Positions 35,340 to 47,439 of a stretch of 64,000 nucleotides of DNA are shown here, one piece after another. Every line of letters starts with the position of its first letter. Position 1 is the stretch's first letter. The stretch comes from Castanea sativa (taxonomy: Eukaryota > Streptophyta > Magnoliopsida > Fagales > Fagaceae). The notes below the pieces were generated by a model that saw nothing but the letters and a program-made list of their open reading frames with translations, ran no database searches and had not been told where the DNA came from. The stretch spans positions 83,272,001-83,336,000 of the forward strand of contig NC_134013.1 of assembly GCF_040712315.1 (NCBI RefSeq). Reading direction: 5' to 3'. The position numbers and the translations under genes are program-made.

Positions 35340-36125
35340 ATATATTTTTTTATTCTTTTTTTATGTATCCCAAAATTGAAGAAAGAGAGTAGATAATAGT
35401 TATTGTATGTAAAAAAAAAACAATTTAAAAAATTAAGAAAAATTAATATTTTAATATAATATAGTGTAAAATAGATGGTCTGATATCAAGTATTTTGAAA
35501 AATAAATAGAAAAAATAGATTTTTATACTAAAATAAACTAATACTTTTCACACCGACCTAATGCTTTTGAGTTTTGGGTTGCTTTTGAGTTGTGGTGGAC
35601 CCAAATTGAGTGAATAGGACCAAGTGGCAATGCTATGCGGGTGAGAAGAAAATAAAAGATTCGATATTGTATATGAGTAGGAATCTCAATCATTTGAGAC
35701 ACAATTTTTTATATATAATATTTTCATAATTATTGAGTATTTATTTATTTTTATTTAATTAAGATGACATAAAATTTTAACATTGCATTATTTAATTCAA
35801 TCAACTAGCACACGTGGCACTTAATGGCCATGTTAGTGGCAATAATAACAAAAGGGCTCGTTTCATACTCCAACATAATTTTAAGGGTGGTTTATCAAAA
35901 AACATAATTTTAAGGGTGTGAATCAAAATTTTGGGAAAGAAAATCAAAATTATTCCAAACATTAAGACCACTACTTACTTGCTTTTATTTATTTATTAAT
36001 TTTAAAAAATTGTATTGTCATGTCTTGTATTTGACAATTCGGTACTAGACAGAAAAAAAGAAAAAAAAGAAAAAGAAGTCATTTTATTTGTTATAAGTCA
36101 ATAGTGAAGTCTCTCCCCTGAGATA
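35340..36125. other. AT-rich region upstream of the FLX-like gene
   Basis: No coding sequence. It probably includes the promoter of the FLX-like gene in its last few hundred bases. I could not pick a convincing TATA box. Confidence 0.4.
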
Positions 36126-36129
36126 ATAA

Positions 36130-36269
36130 CACTTTTTTGTTACAAACTCGGCCTCGAAAACAGAACCCATACCCAAACTTTTTCTCCGGTGGGAGCAGCG
36201 GCCACCATTCTACGCCAAAAGCTCCGATACCCATCACTATGAATTACTAAAGAATCCTTCACTCACCTT
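36130..36269 (+). other. Probable 5' UTR exon of the FLX-like gene
   Basis: A GC-richer patch with CTCGGCCTCGAAAACAGAAC and GGAGCAGCGGCCACCATTC ends in a consensus donor, CACCTT|GTAAGTACC, followed by a CT run. The best matching acceptor is AATGCAG at 41104-41110, 75 bases before the FLX-like ATG. This gives a 4.84-kb intron in the 5' UTR. The exon's own start is not visible. Inference from splice signals only; transcript reads would decide. Confidence 0.45.
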
Positions 36270-36936
36270 GTAAGTACCTCTCTCTCTCTCTCTCGCTGTG
36301 ATCTTAGATTTTTATCTTGTAGCTTCACTTTTCTTGTACTTTTGATTCTTTTGTTGGTCTGGGTTTTGTTTTGGTTATAATGTTTGTTCTTGATGATCCT
36401 AGCCATATACAATTTATGCTATCACTTCAAAAAAAAAAAAAAAATTTATTACTTGGGCAAGTTAATTTTATTCTCTATATGTGAAAAGTACCACTGTTTT
36501 TATATAGAGTGATTGGTGTAGATAAGTGAGCAAAACTCAAATATGAAAAGATGTCACTTTTAGGATCATTACCCAAATTTAAGTGCATTGGTATCAATAG
36601 AAATATAGAATGTGCATGCCACATTTCTTAAAAGTGTGTACTTTTGAGTTTGACTCATACATGAATAAGATAAGATACTATGTGGGAAGTTATTAAGCCC
36701 ATCAAGCACTGGTCTTTTGTATGAGCTTACCCAGTGCACAAAGCATGGACTTTTGCAGGGTCTAGGAGAGATAATTGGTAGGCAGCCATATGCCTTTTCC
36801 CCAATTATTTTTGGATGTTAGTGTATAAATTCGAAAAAATTTAATGATAATGAGTGAAGTTATATTGTCAATAAGTGAATGAACAAGAATGCCAGGAAAT
36901 AATGCAAGGGACTAACTCTAATTAGTTGATTATATT

Positions 36937-37204
36937 TTCTTCTTATATTCTTTATGCTTGTAAAATTTCTTGAAAATCAAAGATGAATAGTTATGCCATC
37001 AATCAAATGTTTAAATTTCAAGTTTTTGTAGTATAAAATTATGCATAAAAATAAGTGTCTAGATTGAATGGTAAATAACATCCAATTGGCATGGAATTTG
37101 ACATGCATGTTAAGAACATATAATTTAACAGTTAGATTTTCAAAATATTTAGGCATGTTAATTTTTTTAGTGGGAGTTATAAGCTTGTAGCCAAAATTTG
37201 TCCT
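36937..37204. mobile_element. Partial MITE of the 44-52 kb family, in the intron
   Basis: Shares CTTCTTATATTCTTTATGCT, GGTAAATAACATCCAATT, GCATGTTAAGAACATA and the right end GTAGCCAAAATTTGTCC with the other copies. The left TIR is reduced to about TAATTAGTTG, so it looks truncated. Confidence 0.55.
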
Positions 37205-37395
37205 AATTTAAATTCCCATAGGGAAAAAATTACTAAATTATTGTTCATCAATGGTTGATATACCCGTGTATATATATCTAACTTCTAATGGAACTAACAT
37301 CCTCAAATTCTTTGCATCGAGGAAGTTTATATGTTCATTTTGACATTACCATTGACTTCCTGTTTGGTGGGTGGGTGTGTGTGTGTCTCTCTCTC

Positions 37396-37444
37396 TCTCT
37401 TATATATATATATATATATTTATTTATTTATTTATTTATTTATG
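37396..37444. repeat. Compound CT/TA/TTTA microsatellite
   Basis: CT units, then TA units, then TTTA units run together from about 37386 to 37443 inside the proposed FLX-like intron. Confidence 0.75.
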
Positions 37445-39175
37445 ATTGGATGAAGGCCACAAGTTCACTGTCCTTGAAATTTTTGGCGTTTATGTATCTT
37501 TTGAATTTTAGACATTAACTTTTTTGTTACACAAAAATGAAGGTGCATAGTATTTTTCACGAAAACTAGCAGGTCTGTATGTTGGTAAGAATGATGTGAT
37601 TTTGTTCAAATTGAATGAATGGATTTAAATTCAGTTTTTAATTTTCATTGGAAAAAAAAAGTTTCAGTGCTCAGTAATAGCTAGAGGCTTACATTCAAGT
37701 AGAATTGGTGGTATGACATGACCTATGTGAGGCTGTCATAATTTTTCATAAGCAAGTTGATTCTATTCTTGCTTTTCTCTTTCTATGATAAATGTGCAAG
37801 ATTTTATTGTGCCTATGCCCTACACTCTGCTAACATATGGAATTTTTGGACAATATGGACATGCTTCATGAAATTTAATTTGTACTGCCAACTGGTGAAA
37901 TTTCTTCTATATAGGAATTACTATACCAATTATCATTCTGAGGATTCTATGCTCCAATTATTGACACCTTTAGTAGAATCCCCATAGCTGTCCAGTTAAA
38001 ATACATGTTTGTGACAATTTGGGGAGAGAAAAAAAATTGTGTGTGTACTCTGTAGTGGTGTTGAGACGCTGATAGTTGAGCTTAACTCTTTATTTTTGAG
38101 ATCTTTGTATAAGCAGATACTTCCTTTTGGTATTAGTTCTCTTCCATCACATGTAGATATATTAATCTTTTAAATTAGAGATTGTAAATTTTAGGCAAAC
38201 TATATGCACTTATCAATGTCAACCTATTTTTTTGGTGACTCTTTAATTATATATAAATATAATTATCTCAACAGCCTTACAATAAGAGTGAGTGCAGGGC
38301 AATCCACTGCCAACTAGAATTATATTTTTTTGTTGTTTGCAAACAATTATTATGAGTAGGAGATTATGTAGATGGAGACAGGCCATTCTGCTTTTGGTTA
38401 AACCAAGTTAATCTCATGGGTGTTCTTTATGTAGATAGAGGGCTTTGGTTGGGATTATGTTATGCTCATTGGTGAACTTGTCTATTATCTAACGATTCAA
38501 TGTATCTTTTCTGCATTTAATATTCAAAATTGTCTTCATATAGACGTTAAAGGATTTTAGGTAAGGGGAGGCTTCAAATTTTATTTTTATTGTTTATTGT
38601 TGTTGTTTGGGATTTGGAGTGGGGGGGGGGGGAATAAGTTCTTGTTTCTGTTAGCAATGGTGGTGGTACAAGCATATAAGGTGTCTCAACTTCGAATAAA
38701 TTAGGACCAGTAGATTATAGGGGTTTACTGCAAATATTACGGGTATCAAAATTTGTACTATTTTTTCCGTGAGCTCTTACTATACTTGCAATAAAGTCAA
38801 ATGAATTGTTGCAATTTATTTAATGGTGGGAATGATTCTGGCAAGGTCATTGTCTGTCTGACAACTCTCCAGTCATCAGCCTCTCAAGTCAAGGAAGTCC
38901 TTTTTTAATTTTATTATATTACTCTCTTCTAAGCTGTTGTCCGTTTCCTTTGGTTTGAGAATAGTGATTTAGTATTGACTACATTGAATTAGACGTTGAA
39001 ACGTAATGTTTAGAATGATGGTCTGTAGCATTTGGCAAGTCATTGATTTGGAATATAAAAAATCGAGAAAATATGAAGTCATTGTAAATAATTGGAGTAT
39101 ACTTTCCCTTACATTAGTTTTTATTTTTTTGATTGGTAATAAGACTTTAATCTGAACATCATGTTCCCCTACATA

Positions 39176-39176
<1 letters not shown>

Positions 39177-39236
<60 letters not shown>
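39177..39236. repeat. (AT)n microsatellite
   Basis: About 28 uninterrupted AT units, the longest in the window, touching the left end of the long-TIR element. Confidence 0.9.
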
Positions 39237-39240
<4 letters not shown>

Positions 39241-40003
39241 TGGATTCAAGTTACACCTGGTGTAACTTGACTAAGTTACACCCATTTTACACCGTTGATT
39301 CTCATTAAATCTAACGGTCAGCAAAAGACTACCTTTCACATCATTAATATGTAATTATTATTTGATAGGTCAACTTGTTTTAATTAAATTCCCCCACGTT
39401 CACCACCTCTCTCTCCATAATAATCATCTTCCACTTATTAAAAAAAATAAAAAAATCTTATTCTCCCTGCCCACTTCTAATTCTGTTCAATTAGGTCGAT
39501 AGACCTTGAAATTAATAGAAGATGTTTGTAAACATCTCATGAATAGTCCTTTTTTCTTCTCCTTCTTTGGTGTAATATTGGTCCATTGGTGGTGAATATA
39601 TTGCTGGAATTCACATTAGTATATTAGAGTATTGAACTATTGGTCGATAGAATCAGATTATATTGCTTGAATGTACATAATTTTAATATCATTGCCAAGG
39701 TATTTTGCTGAATTTACTTGTTCAATGAACCTCTTGAAACTACCAGCTGCATCTAATATCAATACTGCTTGCCAATCCTCAATCTTTGCTGAGGTGATTT
39801 GCTTGATGGATAGGAAGATGATTATTAAAAGTAAGGCGATGAATGTGGGGAATTTAATTTAAATGAGTTAGACATGGTAAATAATAATTACATATTAATG
39901 ATGTGAGAGGTAGTCTTTTGCTGGCCGTTAGATTTAATGAGAATCAAAGGTCTAAAATAGGTGTAACTCTAATCAAGTTATATCAGGTGTAACTTGAACC
40001 TCT
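39237..40003. mobile_element. Long-TIR DNA element (about 120-bp TIRs) in the intron
   Basis: The left arm contains TTCAAGTTACACCTGGTGTA, TTGATTCTCATTAAATCTAA and CATCATTAATATGTAATTAT. The right arm read on the minus strand carries TTCAAGTTACACCTGATATA and the same two later blocks, so the arms match over about 120 bp. AT repeats lie on both sides (39177-39236 and 40018-40050), so a target duplication cannot be read. Long TIRs without a transposase suggest a Mutator-like MITE. A 63-codon open frame inside is not convincing. Confidence 0.7.
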
Positions 40004-40012
40004 CTCTCTCTC

Positions 40013-40017
<5 letters not shown>

Positions 40018-40050
<33 letters not shown>
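40018..40050. repeat. (TA)n microsatellite
   Basis: About 16 TA units followed by poly-T, right of the long-TIR element. Confidence 0.85.
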
Positions 40051-40057
<7 letters not shown>

Positions 40058-40680
40058 TTTTTAAATTTTGGTGATTGTAAATTTTTCATTTTTGATTTTT
40101 AATTTGTAATAATTGGTGATTGTAAATGTTGTGTTTGGCCAAAAATTTCCCAAACATTCTATTTTTTAGCTTTCCTAATGATTTTTTAGGAAAGTTAATA
40201 ATGAAACTATTCCTCTTTTGTATTAGCAATCTGAATTGAACATGTCTTTATCTAATGAAATGAAGCTAGTTTCTCAAAGTTGAATTTTAGGTTTCTTAAG
40301 TCAAATGCATATGTTGGTACAAAGAAAAAAAATTGTTTTTAAATGCTAGTTGGCCAATTATATTAGAAGCTTACATCTGCAGCTTGCTAATGGTTTGCTG
40401 ATGATGCAAGTATGAGGCTGCTAATAGTGGCATTTTTATAACTCTTTCCAGAGTTTATATTGTCTGTCTGTAGAGGCGGTTCTTGCATTGTGAACTGGAT
40501 GATATTTCATAGGTTGCTGATTTGTCTGAGCAATTCCATAAGTTAGTGATCTGGGCTGTTTAGTTATTTCTTCCAAAGTTCCAATCAAAGCCTAAATCTT
40601 GACTTTTCAATATTCCTCTAATGCATTGTTTCAGTATAAACATCCAGTGTAGCTCCCTAACTTTTGCACAGGATTTTAAC

Positions 40681-40790
40681 CTGAGGGGTAGCATATCTGG
40701 GCGGGGATCTCGCCTCATGAAGCAGAGGTTGCTAAATTGAATCTCCCTCCCCCCTCTCATTGGGACCAAAACTTTTTTTATTTTATTTTA
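40681..40790 (+). mobile_element. SINE-like repeat, copy 1
   Basis: Shares CATGAAGCAGA...TTGAATCTCC...CTCTCATTGGGACC with the copy at 40921. The TTGAATCTCC block resembles a tRNA-derived B box and GTAGCATATCTGGG may be an A box. A T-rich tail follows. Confidence 0.4.
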
Positions 40791-40920
40791 TTTTTTAAAA
40801 CGTGTATGGAATTTTTATAGAACGAATTCAAAAACATTTTTAATTTAACCACAGCTTTTTAACGATAGGATTGTTTTATTTTTATTTTTATTTTTTTATG
40901 TATTACAGAATGTTTGGTTA

Positions 40921-41036
40921 CTGATAGGAGGTACCACAATCTGCTGGGGACCAAGGCTTATGAAGCAGATCACTAGTTTGAATCTCCCCTCATTCTCTCA
41001 TTGGGACCGAACTCACTTAAAAAAAGAAAAAGAAAT
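40921..41036 (+). mobile_element. SINE-like repeat, copy 2
   Basis: Contains TTATGAAGCAGATCACTAG, the B-box-like AGTTTGAATCTCC, and CTCTCATTGGGACCGAACTC, ending in an A-rich tail. Located 75 bases before the proposed splice acceptor of the FLX-like gene. Confidence 0.45.
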
Positions 41037-41185
41037 AAAGGAAATATCTTTTATATAACCATTGTAGACTTTTCTTTATGGTTGTGATCACTTTTCTCAA
41101 ATCAATGCAGGTAGCTGCACTGCGGAACTTTGATTGTGTAAATCTCCATTGATGTTTGTCCTGGTCTGAAGGGATTGTCTGATAG

Positions 41186-43029
41186 ATGGCTTCAAGAGGA
41201 CAAATTCCACATTCTTTTGAGCGACGTCCTGTCCAGGCTCCAGGGATGATGCGGCATGGTCCATTTCCTGGACTGGGTTCTGCAGCAGGCCAACGATCAT
41301 TGGAGCCACTGCCTCCTCCTGATCTGTTGGAGAATAAAATTGCTGTTCAGGCAGCAGAAATAGAACAGCTTACAGGAGAAAACCGTAGGTTGGCAGCCAG
41401 TCAATTGACATTGAGGCGGGAGCTTGTTGGTGCTCAGCAGGAAGTACAAAGACTCAGAGCACACATAGCAAGCATCCAGACTGAAAGTGATTTACAGATC
41501 AGGATTTTGCTGGATAAGATCTCAAAGAAGGAAGCAGATATCAGAGCTGGTGAGGGAGTGAAGAAGGAACTGCAACAGGCCCATAAGGAGGCACAGAGTT
41601 TGGTTGCTGCCAGACAAGAGCTGGCTGTCCAGATTCAGAAGGCCACTCAGGAATTGCAGAAAGCCCGTACAGATGTTAAGAATATACCAGATTTGCATGC
41701 TGAGCTTGACAGTTTGAGGCAAGAACACCAGAGATTACGGTAAGGCATAAAAATTTGTTTCCTGGATGTTTCCCCTTTAGATTTCTTAGAAGTCCATGTA
41801 AAGCGCGTGGAAGAAGTTACTGCACTCTTCTATAAATTGTTGCTAGTTTGATGAAACAGGGAATGACAAATATGAAGTTGCAATTTGTCAATTGCCATGG
41901 TATGGCAGGCTTTTGGACCAAATTGCCATCCATTTAGGATTTTGTTTTAATTGGATCGTCAGAATCTATTGATAGATCCAGTCATTGGAAAGGACCTTCT
42001 CGAACCAGCTCAATTATTCACTTCACCGATCTATTTTAGTGCTTAATGAGAGGCATTTAGACATTCCAGTGAATTTTCTCATTAATAAAATTTCCATTTT
42101 TTCCATGTCTAAGATATTCCAAATTTTGCCACAATACAGCATGCTTTAATTGGCAATAACTGAAAGTTTGATGATACCAAAATTTCTTAAGTTTCTCTAT
42201 TCAAGTAATCTTTTCTGTGCTTTGAGACTATAGTATTGCAGTATGCTTAGATGGAATGATCAACACAAGTGACAAAGCTGCATCACATACCCACGTTGGT
42301 TTGGATTGGCTTATTTGTTGATTTACTTATTTGCTTGACTTGGGCAAATGTATAATTTTGTACCTAAGAAAAGTAAGGCCTTAAGAAGCTGTACAGAAGC
42401 AAATAAACTAAATAAATTCCACAAAAAAGCTAATCAAATGCACATGAATGTGACAATCTCTGCCTTCTTTTTTAATTTGCATGGACATATATGTTTTAGC
42501 TTGCCATTTAATTCTCTAAATCTGTTTGTTTGGTTGAGCAGTTCTACTTTTGAGTATGAAAAAGGGAAAAACATTGAGCAAGTGGAGCAAATGCAAGCTA
42601 TGGAGAAGAATCTATTTGGGATGGCAAGAGAAGTGGAAAAGCTACGTGCTGAGGTCTTAAATGCCGAGAAGAGAGCACTTGGTAACTTTCCTTGCCTGCA
42701 TACATCATATTTTGTTTAGATGTTTTATAGATTTTTCATTTCTAATGCTTGAGCTGATACTGTGTCAAATAGCACCAAGCCCATACGGTGGTAGTTACAT
42801 GCATCCCGATCTTTCATACCCACCCCCTCCTATACAAGGTGGTGGTGCCGGTGCCTATATTGACAGCTATGGAAGGCCTCTTGTTCAGATGGCTGTTGGG
42901 CCTGCAGGAGGGGGAATGATTCCATATAGCAGTGGCAATGGTGTACCTTCCAGTGTTGTAGCTGTTCCTAGTGCTGGCGGTGGCGCTCTTTGGGGAGGAG
43001 CATATGATCCCTCGCTCACTCAAAGGTGA
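41186..43029 (+). CDS. FLX-like coiled-coil protein (FLOWERING LOCUS C EXPRESSOR family)
   Basis: Three coding exons: 41186-41739, 42542-42681 and 42773-43029, with GT-AG introns at G|GTAAGG/GAGCAG, G|GTAACT/AAATAG. Joined, they give 316 residues. The N-terminus MASRGQIPHSFERRPVQAPG is basic and Pro/Gly-rich. PPPDLLENKIAVQAAEIEQL begins a long coiled coil that covers about residues 45-230, including exon 2 (STFEYEKGKNIEQVEQMQAM, MAREVEKLRAEVLNAEKRA). The C-terminus is Pro/Gly/Tyr-rich (PSPYGGSYMHPDLSYPPPPI). This layout is that of FLX and FLX-like proteins; FLX works with FRIGIDA to keep FLC on, but FLX-like members have broader, less clear roles. Which paralog this is cannot be settled here. 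A 5' UTR intron of 4.8 kb is proposed. No frame damage seen. Confidence 0.88.
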
Positions 43030-44000
43030 ATATGAAGCTGGAAATAGAAGCTGTTGATAAGCTTTTCTGCCCCTCTTCACAATTGTTCGTTTTGCAATAT
43101 GAAGAGGAAGAGCCGTTAATGTATTGCTATATTTAAAACTGTTGATTAGATTAATCTCCATATAAGCAGTTACTTTTCCATATAAGATTATAAAACTTTA
43201 TTGCTGAATTCTTTATTCTCATGGTAGTAATTATGTTTTTTTCCCATTTGTATATAACCTTATGGGTTGACAGCCTAAGTTTGTTGCTCTTAGGTCTTGA
43301 AGTAATTTTTTTGACAGGACTGGAAGAATGGAATGTTGGATCCAGTTTAGCAATGTAGAATTTTTAAGGATCAAGTTGGACAAGAACTTTGTAATTCAAT
43401 GACATTAACTAATCTCTTATTTGTTTCTCCAAAAAAAAAAAAAAAAACTAATCTCTTATTTGAGAGCTATGATTTAAATTTTGTCTCTTTTATTGTAACA
43501 ATCGAATTATAAAAATAAAAACAAAAATAAGAGCACTTTAATTAATGCTGCCGAAGACCTCCGTTGGCTTGTGAAGCACTTAAATGATGTTCAACCATTA
43601 GGCCACTTAGGCAATGGCAGAAGGTTCCCAAATGAAAGAAGACCCCTTAAAATAGAACATATTATAAATCTTACCTTATAGTATTGCACAAGAATAATAA
43701 TAAAAAGGTAAAGTTTCTCACTTGGGAGAAAAAAAAAAACAACCATGTTCTATTAGCTAATAAAATGTCTTGTCTATTTGGCTTAGGATGTAAAATTTTT
43801 TATTAAGGCCAAGAAATTTAATAAATAAAATGTTTTATTACGTTTTTAGTAATTTAAGAATGTAAAAATTTAAAATTTTCCAAAATTTTTACTATTATTA
43901 TTTCTCTCTATCAAAATAAATAAGAATTAATAATTTTTGAAACAAATTCATTATTCAATTATTGACGTCAAACATTGCCAAAAAAGAAAAAACAATGATC
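43030..44000. other. 3' UTR of the FLX-like gene and flank
   Basis: The first 300-400 bases after the stop probably form the 3' UTR. A poly-A run with a small duplication (AACTAATCTCTTATTTG near 43408 and 43447) follows. Nothing else recognised. Confidence 0.45.
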
Positions 44001-44008
44001 ATCTAAAA

Positions 44009-44397
44009 GGACAAAATTTAGCTATAAAATTGATTGTAACCTAAGATTACAACCTTACTCAATAAAATAAACATTACTACATATTTTGAAAATCTAACTA
44101 TTAAATTGTATGTTTTTTACATTCTTTATACACATGTCAAATTTTGTGTCAATCATATATTTTATACTATATGATCTATAAGCTTATTGCATAATTTTAA
44201 ATTACAAAAATTAGCAATTTAAACAATTTATTGATGGCATAACTATTGATCTTTATTTTTCTAGAAATTTTGCAAGCATTGAGAATATAAAAAGAAGATG
44301 TAATCCAATGGTGGAATTCTCAAAATTCACCTATAAAAATTGATATTAAGTAAGGTTATAGCCTTAGACTACAACCAATTTTGTAGCTAAACTATCC
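44009..44397. mobile_element. Mutator-like MITE with 9-bp target duplication
   Basis: 389 bp. The left TIR is GGACAAAATTTAGCTATAAA; the right TIR on the minus strand is GGATAGTTTAGCTACAAAAT. It is flanked on both sides by CATCTAAAA (44000-44008 and 44398-44406). The best-preserved member of the local family: perfect duplication, AT-rich interior, no open frame. Confidence 0.85.
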
Positions 44398-44406
44398 CAT
44401 CTAAAA

Positions 44407-46300
44407 TATGATATTTATTTTAATATTATTTCAATATTTTTAAAGAAACAATGATCATTTAAAATATTATATTTATTTAAATATTGTTTCAATATATTTA
44501 GAATTAGAAGTTTTAAAATAAATTTTGTAAATATATGAAAAATGGTCCAATTAATTTCTCAAGTTATATAAAAGGTTGGATTTTTCTTTCTTTCTAATTC
44601 ATGTATTACTTATAAAATATTAAGTAAGTAATACATTTTACATTTGCATCTGACTCCAAAATCTGTTGAGTGCTCTAAGCTATATTTTTTGGTATTGTGA
44701 ATTTGAGTGAGATTTGAAAAGAATATGTTTTAAATTGAATTTGAGTGAGTTTGAATAAAGAATATATTTTAAATTGAATTGAGGTATTCAATAGAAATGA
44801 TATCATTTAGAATTTATAAGTTTTTAAAACTTTTTATTTAATATTTAAAATGCTCTACGCATATGAAAATTTCTCAAAAAAATGTGGCCATATTTTGCAT
44901 GAAAGACATAAAACATGCCAAATATATGATTAGTAGTTCATGATTTTGACATTGTCATAGTGGTAGTACAAAAAAACCAATTTAATTGAGGCTAAAGTTG
45001 TTAAACAAACAAATATTAAATTAATGGCTTTGCAAAGAATGTTCAAGCACTATTGAGATATTGGAAAAAACTAATAACTTTTTATTAGTGTTAAGGTACA
45101 AAATGTGTTGCATCGACCTGTTCTTTGTATTCTCTCAATGCAAGAGATTTTTTTTTTTAAATTTTTTATTAATAAGTTTTTAGTTTACAAAAAAATAAAA
45201 TGGGAGATTTGAAATACTAACTTTGTTTTATATAATAGATTTCGATCAATAATGTAATTTATGTTATTATTAGGCAATGCCGATTGTGCTCTCTTTGTCT
45301 AACAAGAAAGAACTAAGCCGATTTTAGCCCCATCGCATGCACATATTATAAAATAAAATATAGATAAAGTGCTTCGTTCAAAAACCTGGTTTATCTTGTG
45401 TTTTGGTTGCATGCAACGACCGTCTCATAACATGCAGGGATCCACGGGTGTAGTTTTTGCATTAATTAGTTGTAACCTTTGAGTTATCGATTCTATACAA
45501 TTAATTATTAGGTTATATTTTCTAAATATGAAAATTGTGTTGCCCAAAATTTTATCACTAAAAAAAACTTAGATTTAAAGCAGATAGTAACTAAGTAATT
45601 GTTTTTATCTTTCTTGCTAGCTTAACTTCTTTCTTTGTAACTTGTATCTTTTGATTTTAGATTATAGAAGGTACTCAATTAAAATTTTCTTCAAAAATTT
45701 CATAGATCCAAGATTCCAATGGTTTTTGCTTCAAGGCATATAACACAGGAGGAAGAAGTTATAGAAGAGTTGGCAAGCCAATAGAATGATCCTTTGCTAT
45801 TGTGAAAGGGTATTCCTGATTTTGCCCAATCCTAACACCTAAATTTAAATGTTGCAAAAGAGCACTTAAGTTGTTTACAAGTTTTACATGTAATTAAAAT
45901 AAAATTATAGCAAAAAAGTTAATGAGTTTACTGTTTAGTGGGGAATGTTGAATTTATAATACTCTGAAATTTAGCATAAACTAAATAGCAATCCTAGCTA
46001 TTGGAATAATAGCGTAGGTTATCCTTTAAAAAGAGGTGCAAATATATAATGAATCAGATAACACTCATGTCAAATGGCAAGTGAAACAGCAAAACTTTAC
46101 GTTCCAAATGCAAATACTATTTGTCTTTCTATTCTATCATACCTATAATATCTTCTACTTATTCCACTCCAATAATATTCTTAAAGATAAAGAGAAGCTT
46201 GTGTTAAGAAAAATATAAAAATAAAGTATGAAGCGTATGCAATAACAACTTATAATAAGAGATTTGATTCAACAGTCATTAGTTCTGAACTTTCTTATAA
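44407..46300. other. Intergenic, AT-rich
   Basis: No gene can be supported. Short repeated phrases (GATATTTATTTTAATATTATTTC near 44410 and again near 44468) mark small local duplications. It runs to the 3' side of the tetraspanin gene. Confidence 0.45.
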
Positions 46301-46414
46301 CCAAGACTTAATTTTGCTAAAGATGACAAAAACAAAGTTTATTAAAAGATGATCCATACAAGCTTGAAACAAAAAGAAAGATAAATAGCAAAAGACAATG
46401 CAACATTTGAACTC

Positions 46415-47436
46415 CTATATTGCATAATGCTCCAACATCGAAGCAAGGAATAGCAACAGATGAGAAACAATGAGTACTAAAGCCATCACAACCAGAAAGA
46501 ACCCAAGTGTCCACCATTTGCCCTGTAATGTACTCAAAAATCCATCTTTGCAAGAGTTGCAATTGTAACATAGAGTGCCCTGATCATTTGTCCATGTATC
46601 ACAGTCGCTGTCATATGGATAAGAACTATCTTCCGCTACATTTTGTTTTTCCCAAAAAGTGGCATTCACATATTGCATTTGACATGTGGTTGGTGGTTTG
46701 CAACAGCCAGCCTTCAAAAATGGCAACATACAAAATTTCATAAAACCCATAGTTGAAGTAGAAGTTATATGCATAATAAGAAGCATGTAAATGTTGGATA
46801 TAGCTAATTATACTCGTCATAAATAAGAAAATGCTAAATCTGCTACAATAAGAGACTTTATCAGCTAATTAGAGCCTACTTAATTTGTTAAACTCATATA
46901 GTAAAATTTGTAATTTTTATATATACAAACTACAAAGTAAATAACATTACCTCCAATGGTGATAATCTTTTCGAGTTGAAGTCATATGATTTCAACGTTA
47001 ATGATCTCGACACCAAATCATTGCATGCTCCTGTATCATAAATGCATTTTTTGATGTAGTTCCAATTATCATTGTCATGCACCTTCAATTTCAGCCACAT
47101 TGGTGAGCCTGGTAAATTACGACTTTCCATATTATAGGCTCCAATGAGGGCAAGTCCCACAGTGAACATAACAATCAGTGGCACCATAACTACAAGGAGT
47201 CCTAGCATAGGAAATCGAGATTGCAAGAACACAGCAATATTGCTAACTAAGAAGGTAACGATCAACCCAATACCAATACCAAGTTGCAGTTTTGGCAACC
47301 TTAGGACTACTTCACAATCATAGTCTCCCATAAGTAATAGCCATATAACTGAGGCAAATATTGGAAGAGAAAGAATGAAAGTGAGTAAGGTTAATAACCT
47401 TTTCAAAAGTTTTGCTTTGGTTGCTTTGTCTGTCAT
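46415..47436 (-). CDS. Plant tetraspanin (TET8-like)
   Basis: Two exons on the minus strand, 47436-46951 and 46711-46415, with a 239-bp GT-AG intron at phase 0; 260 residues in all. Membrane segments lie at about 13-35 (LLTLLTFILSLPIFASVIWL), 52-72, 77-100 and 229-252. The large outer loop between the third and fourth carries WNYIKKCIYDTGAC (125-138) and the plant tetraspanin signature GCCKPPTTC (164-172), then DCDTW, LCYNCNSCKDG. Length and layout fit the family, which organises plasma-membrane microdomains and, for TET8, marks secreted vesicles. The first half, including the loop after the first segment, is more diverged from the usual consensus than the second half. The start chosen gives a short cytosolic tail before the first segment, as in the family. 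A poly-T run lies about 100 bases upstream. No frame damage seen. Confidence 0.9.
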
Positions 47437-47439
47437 TGA

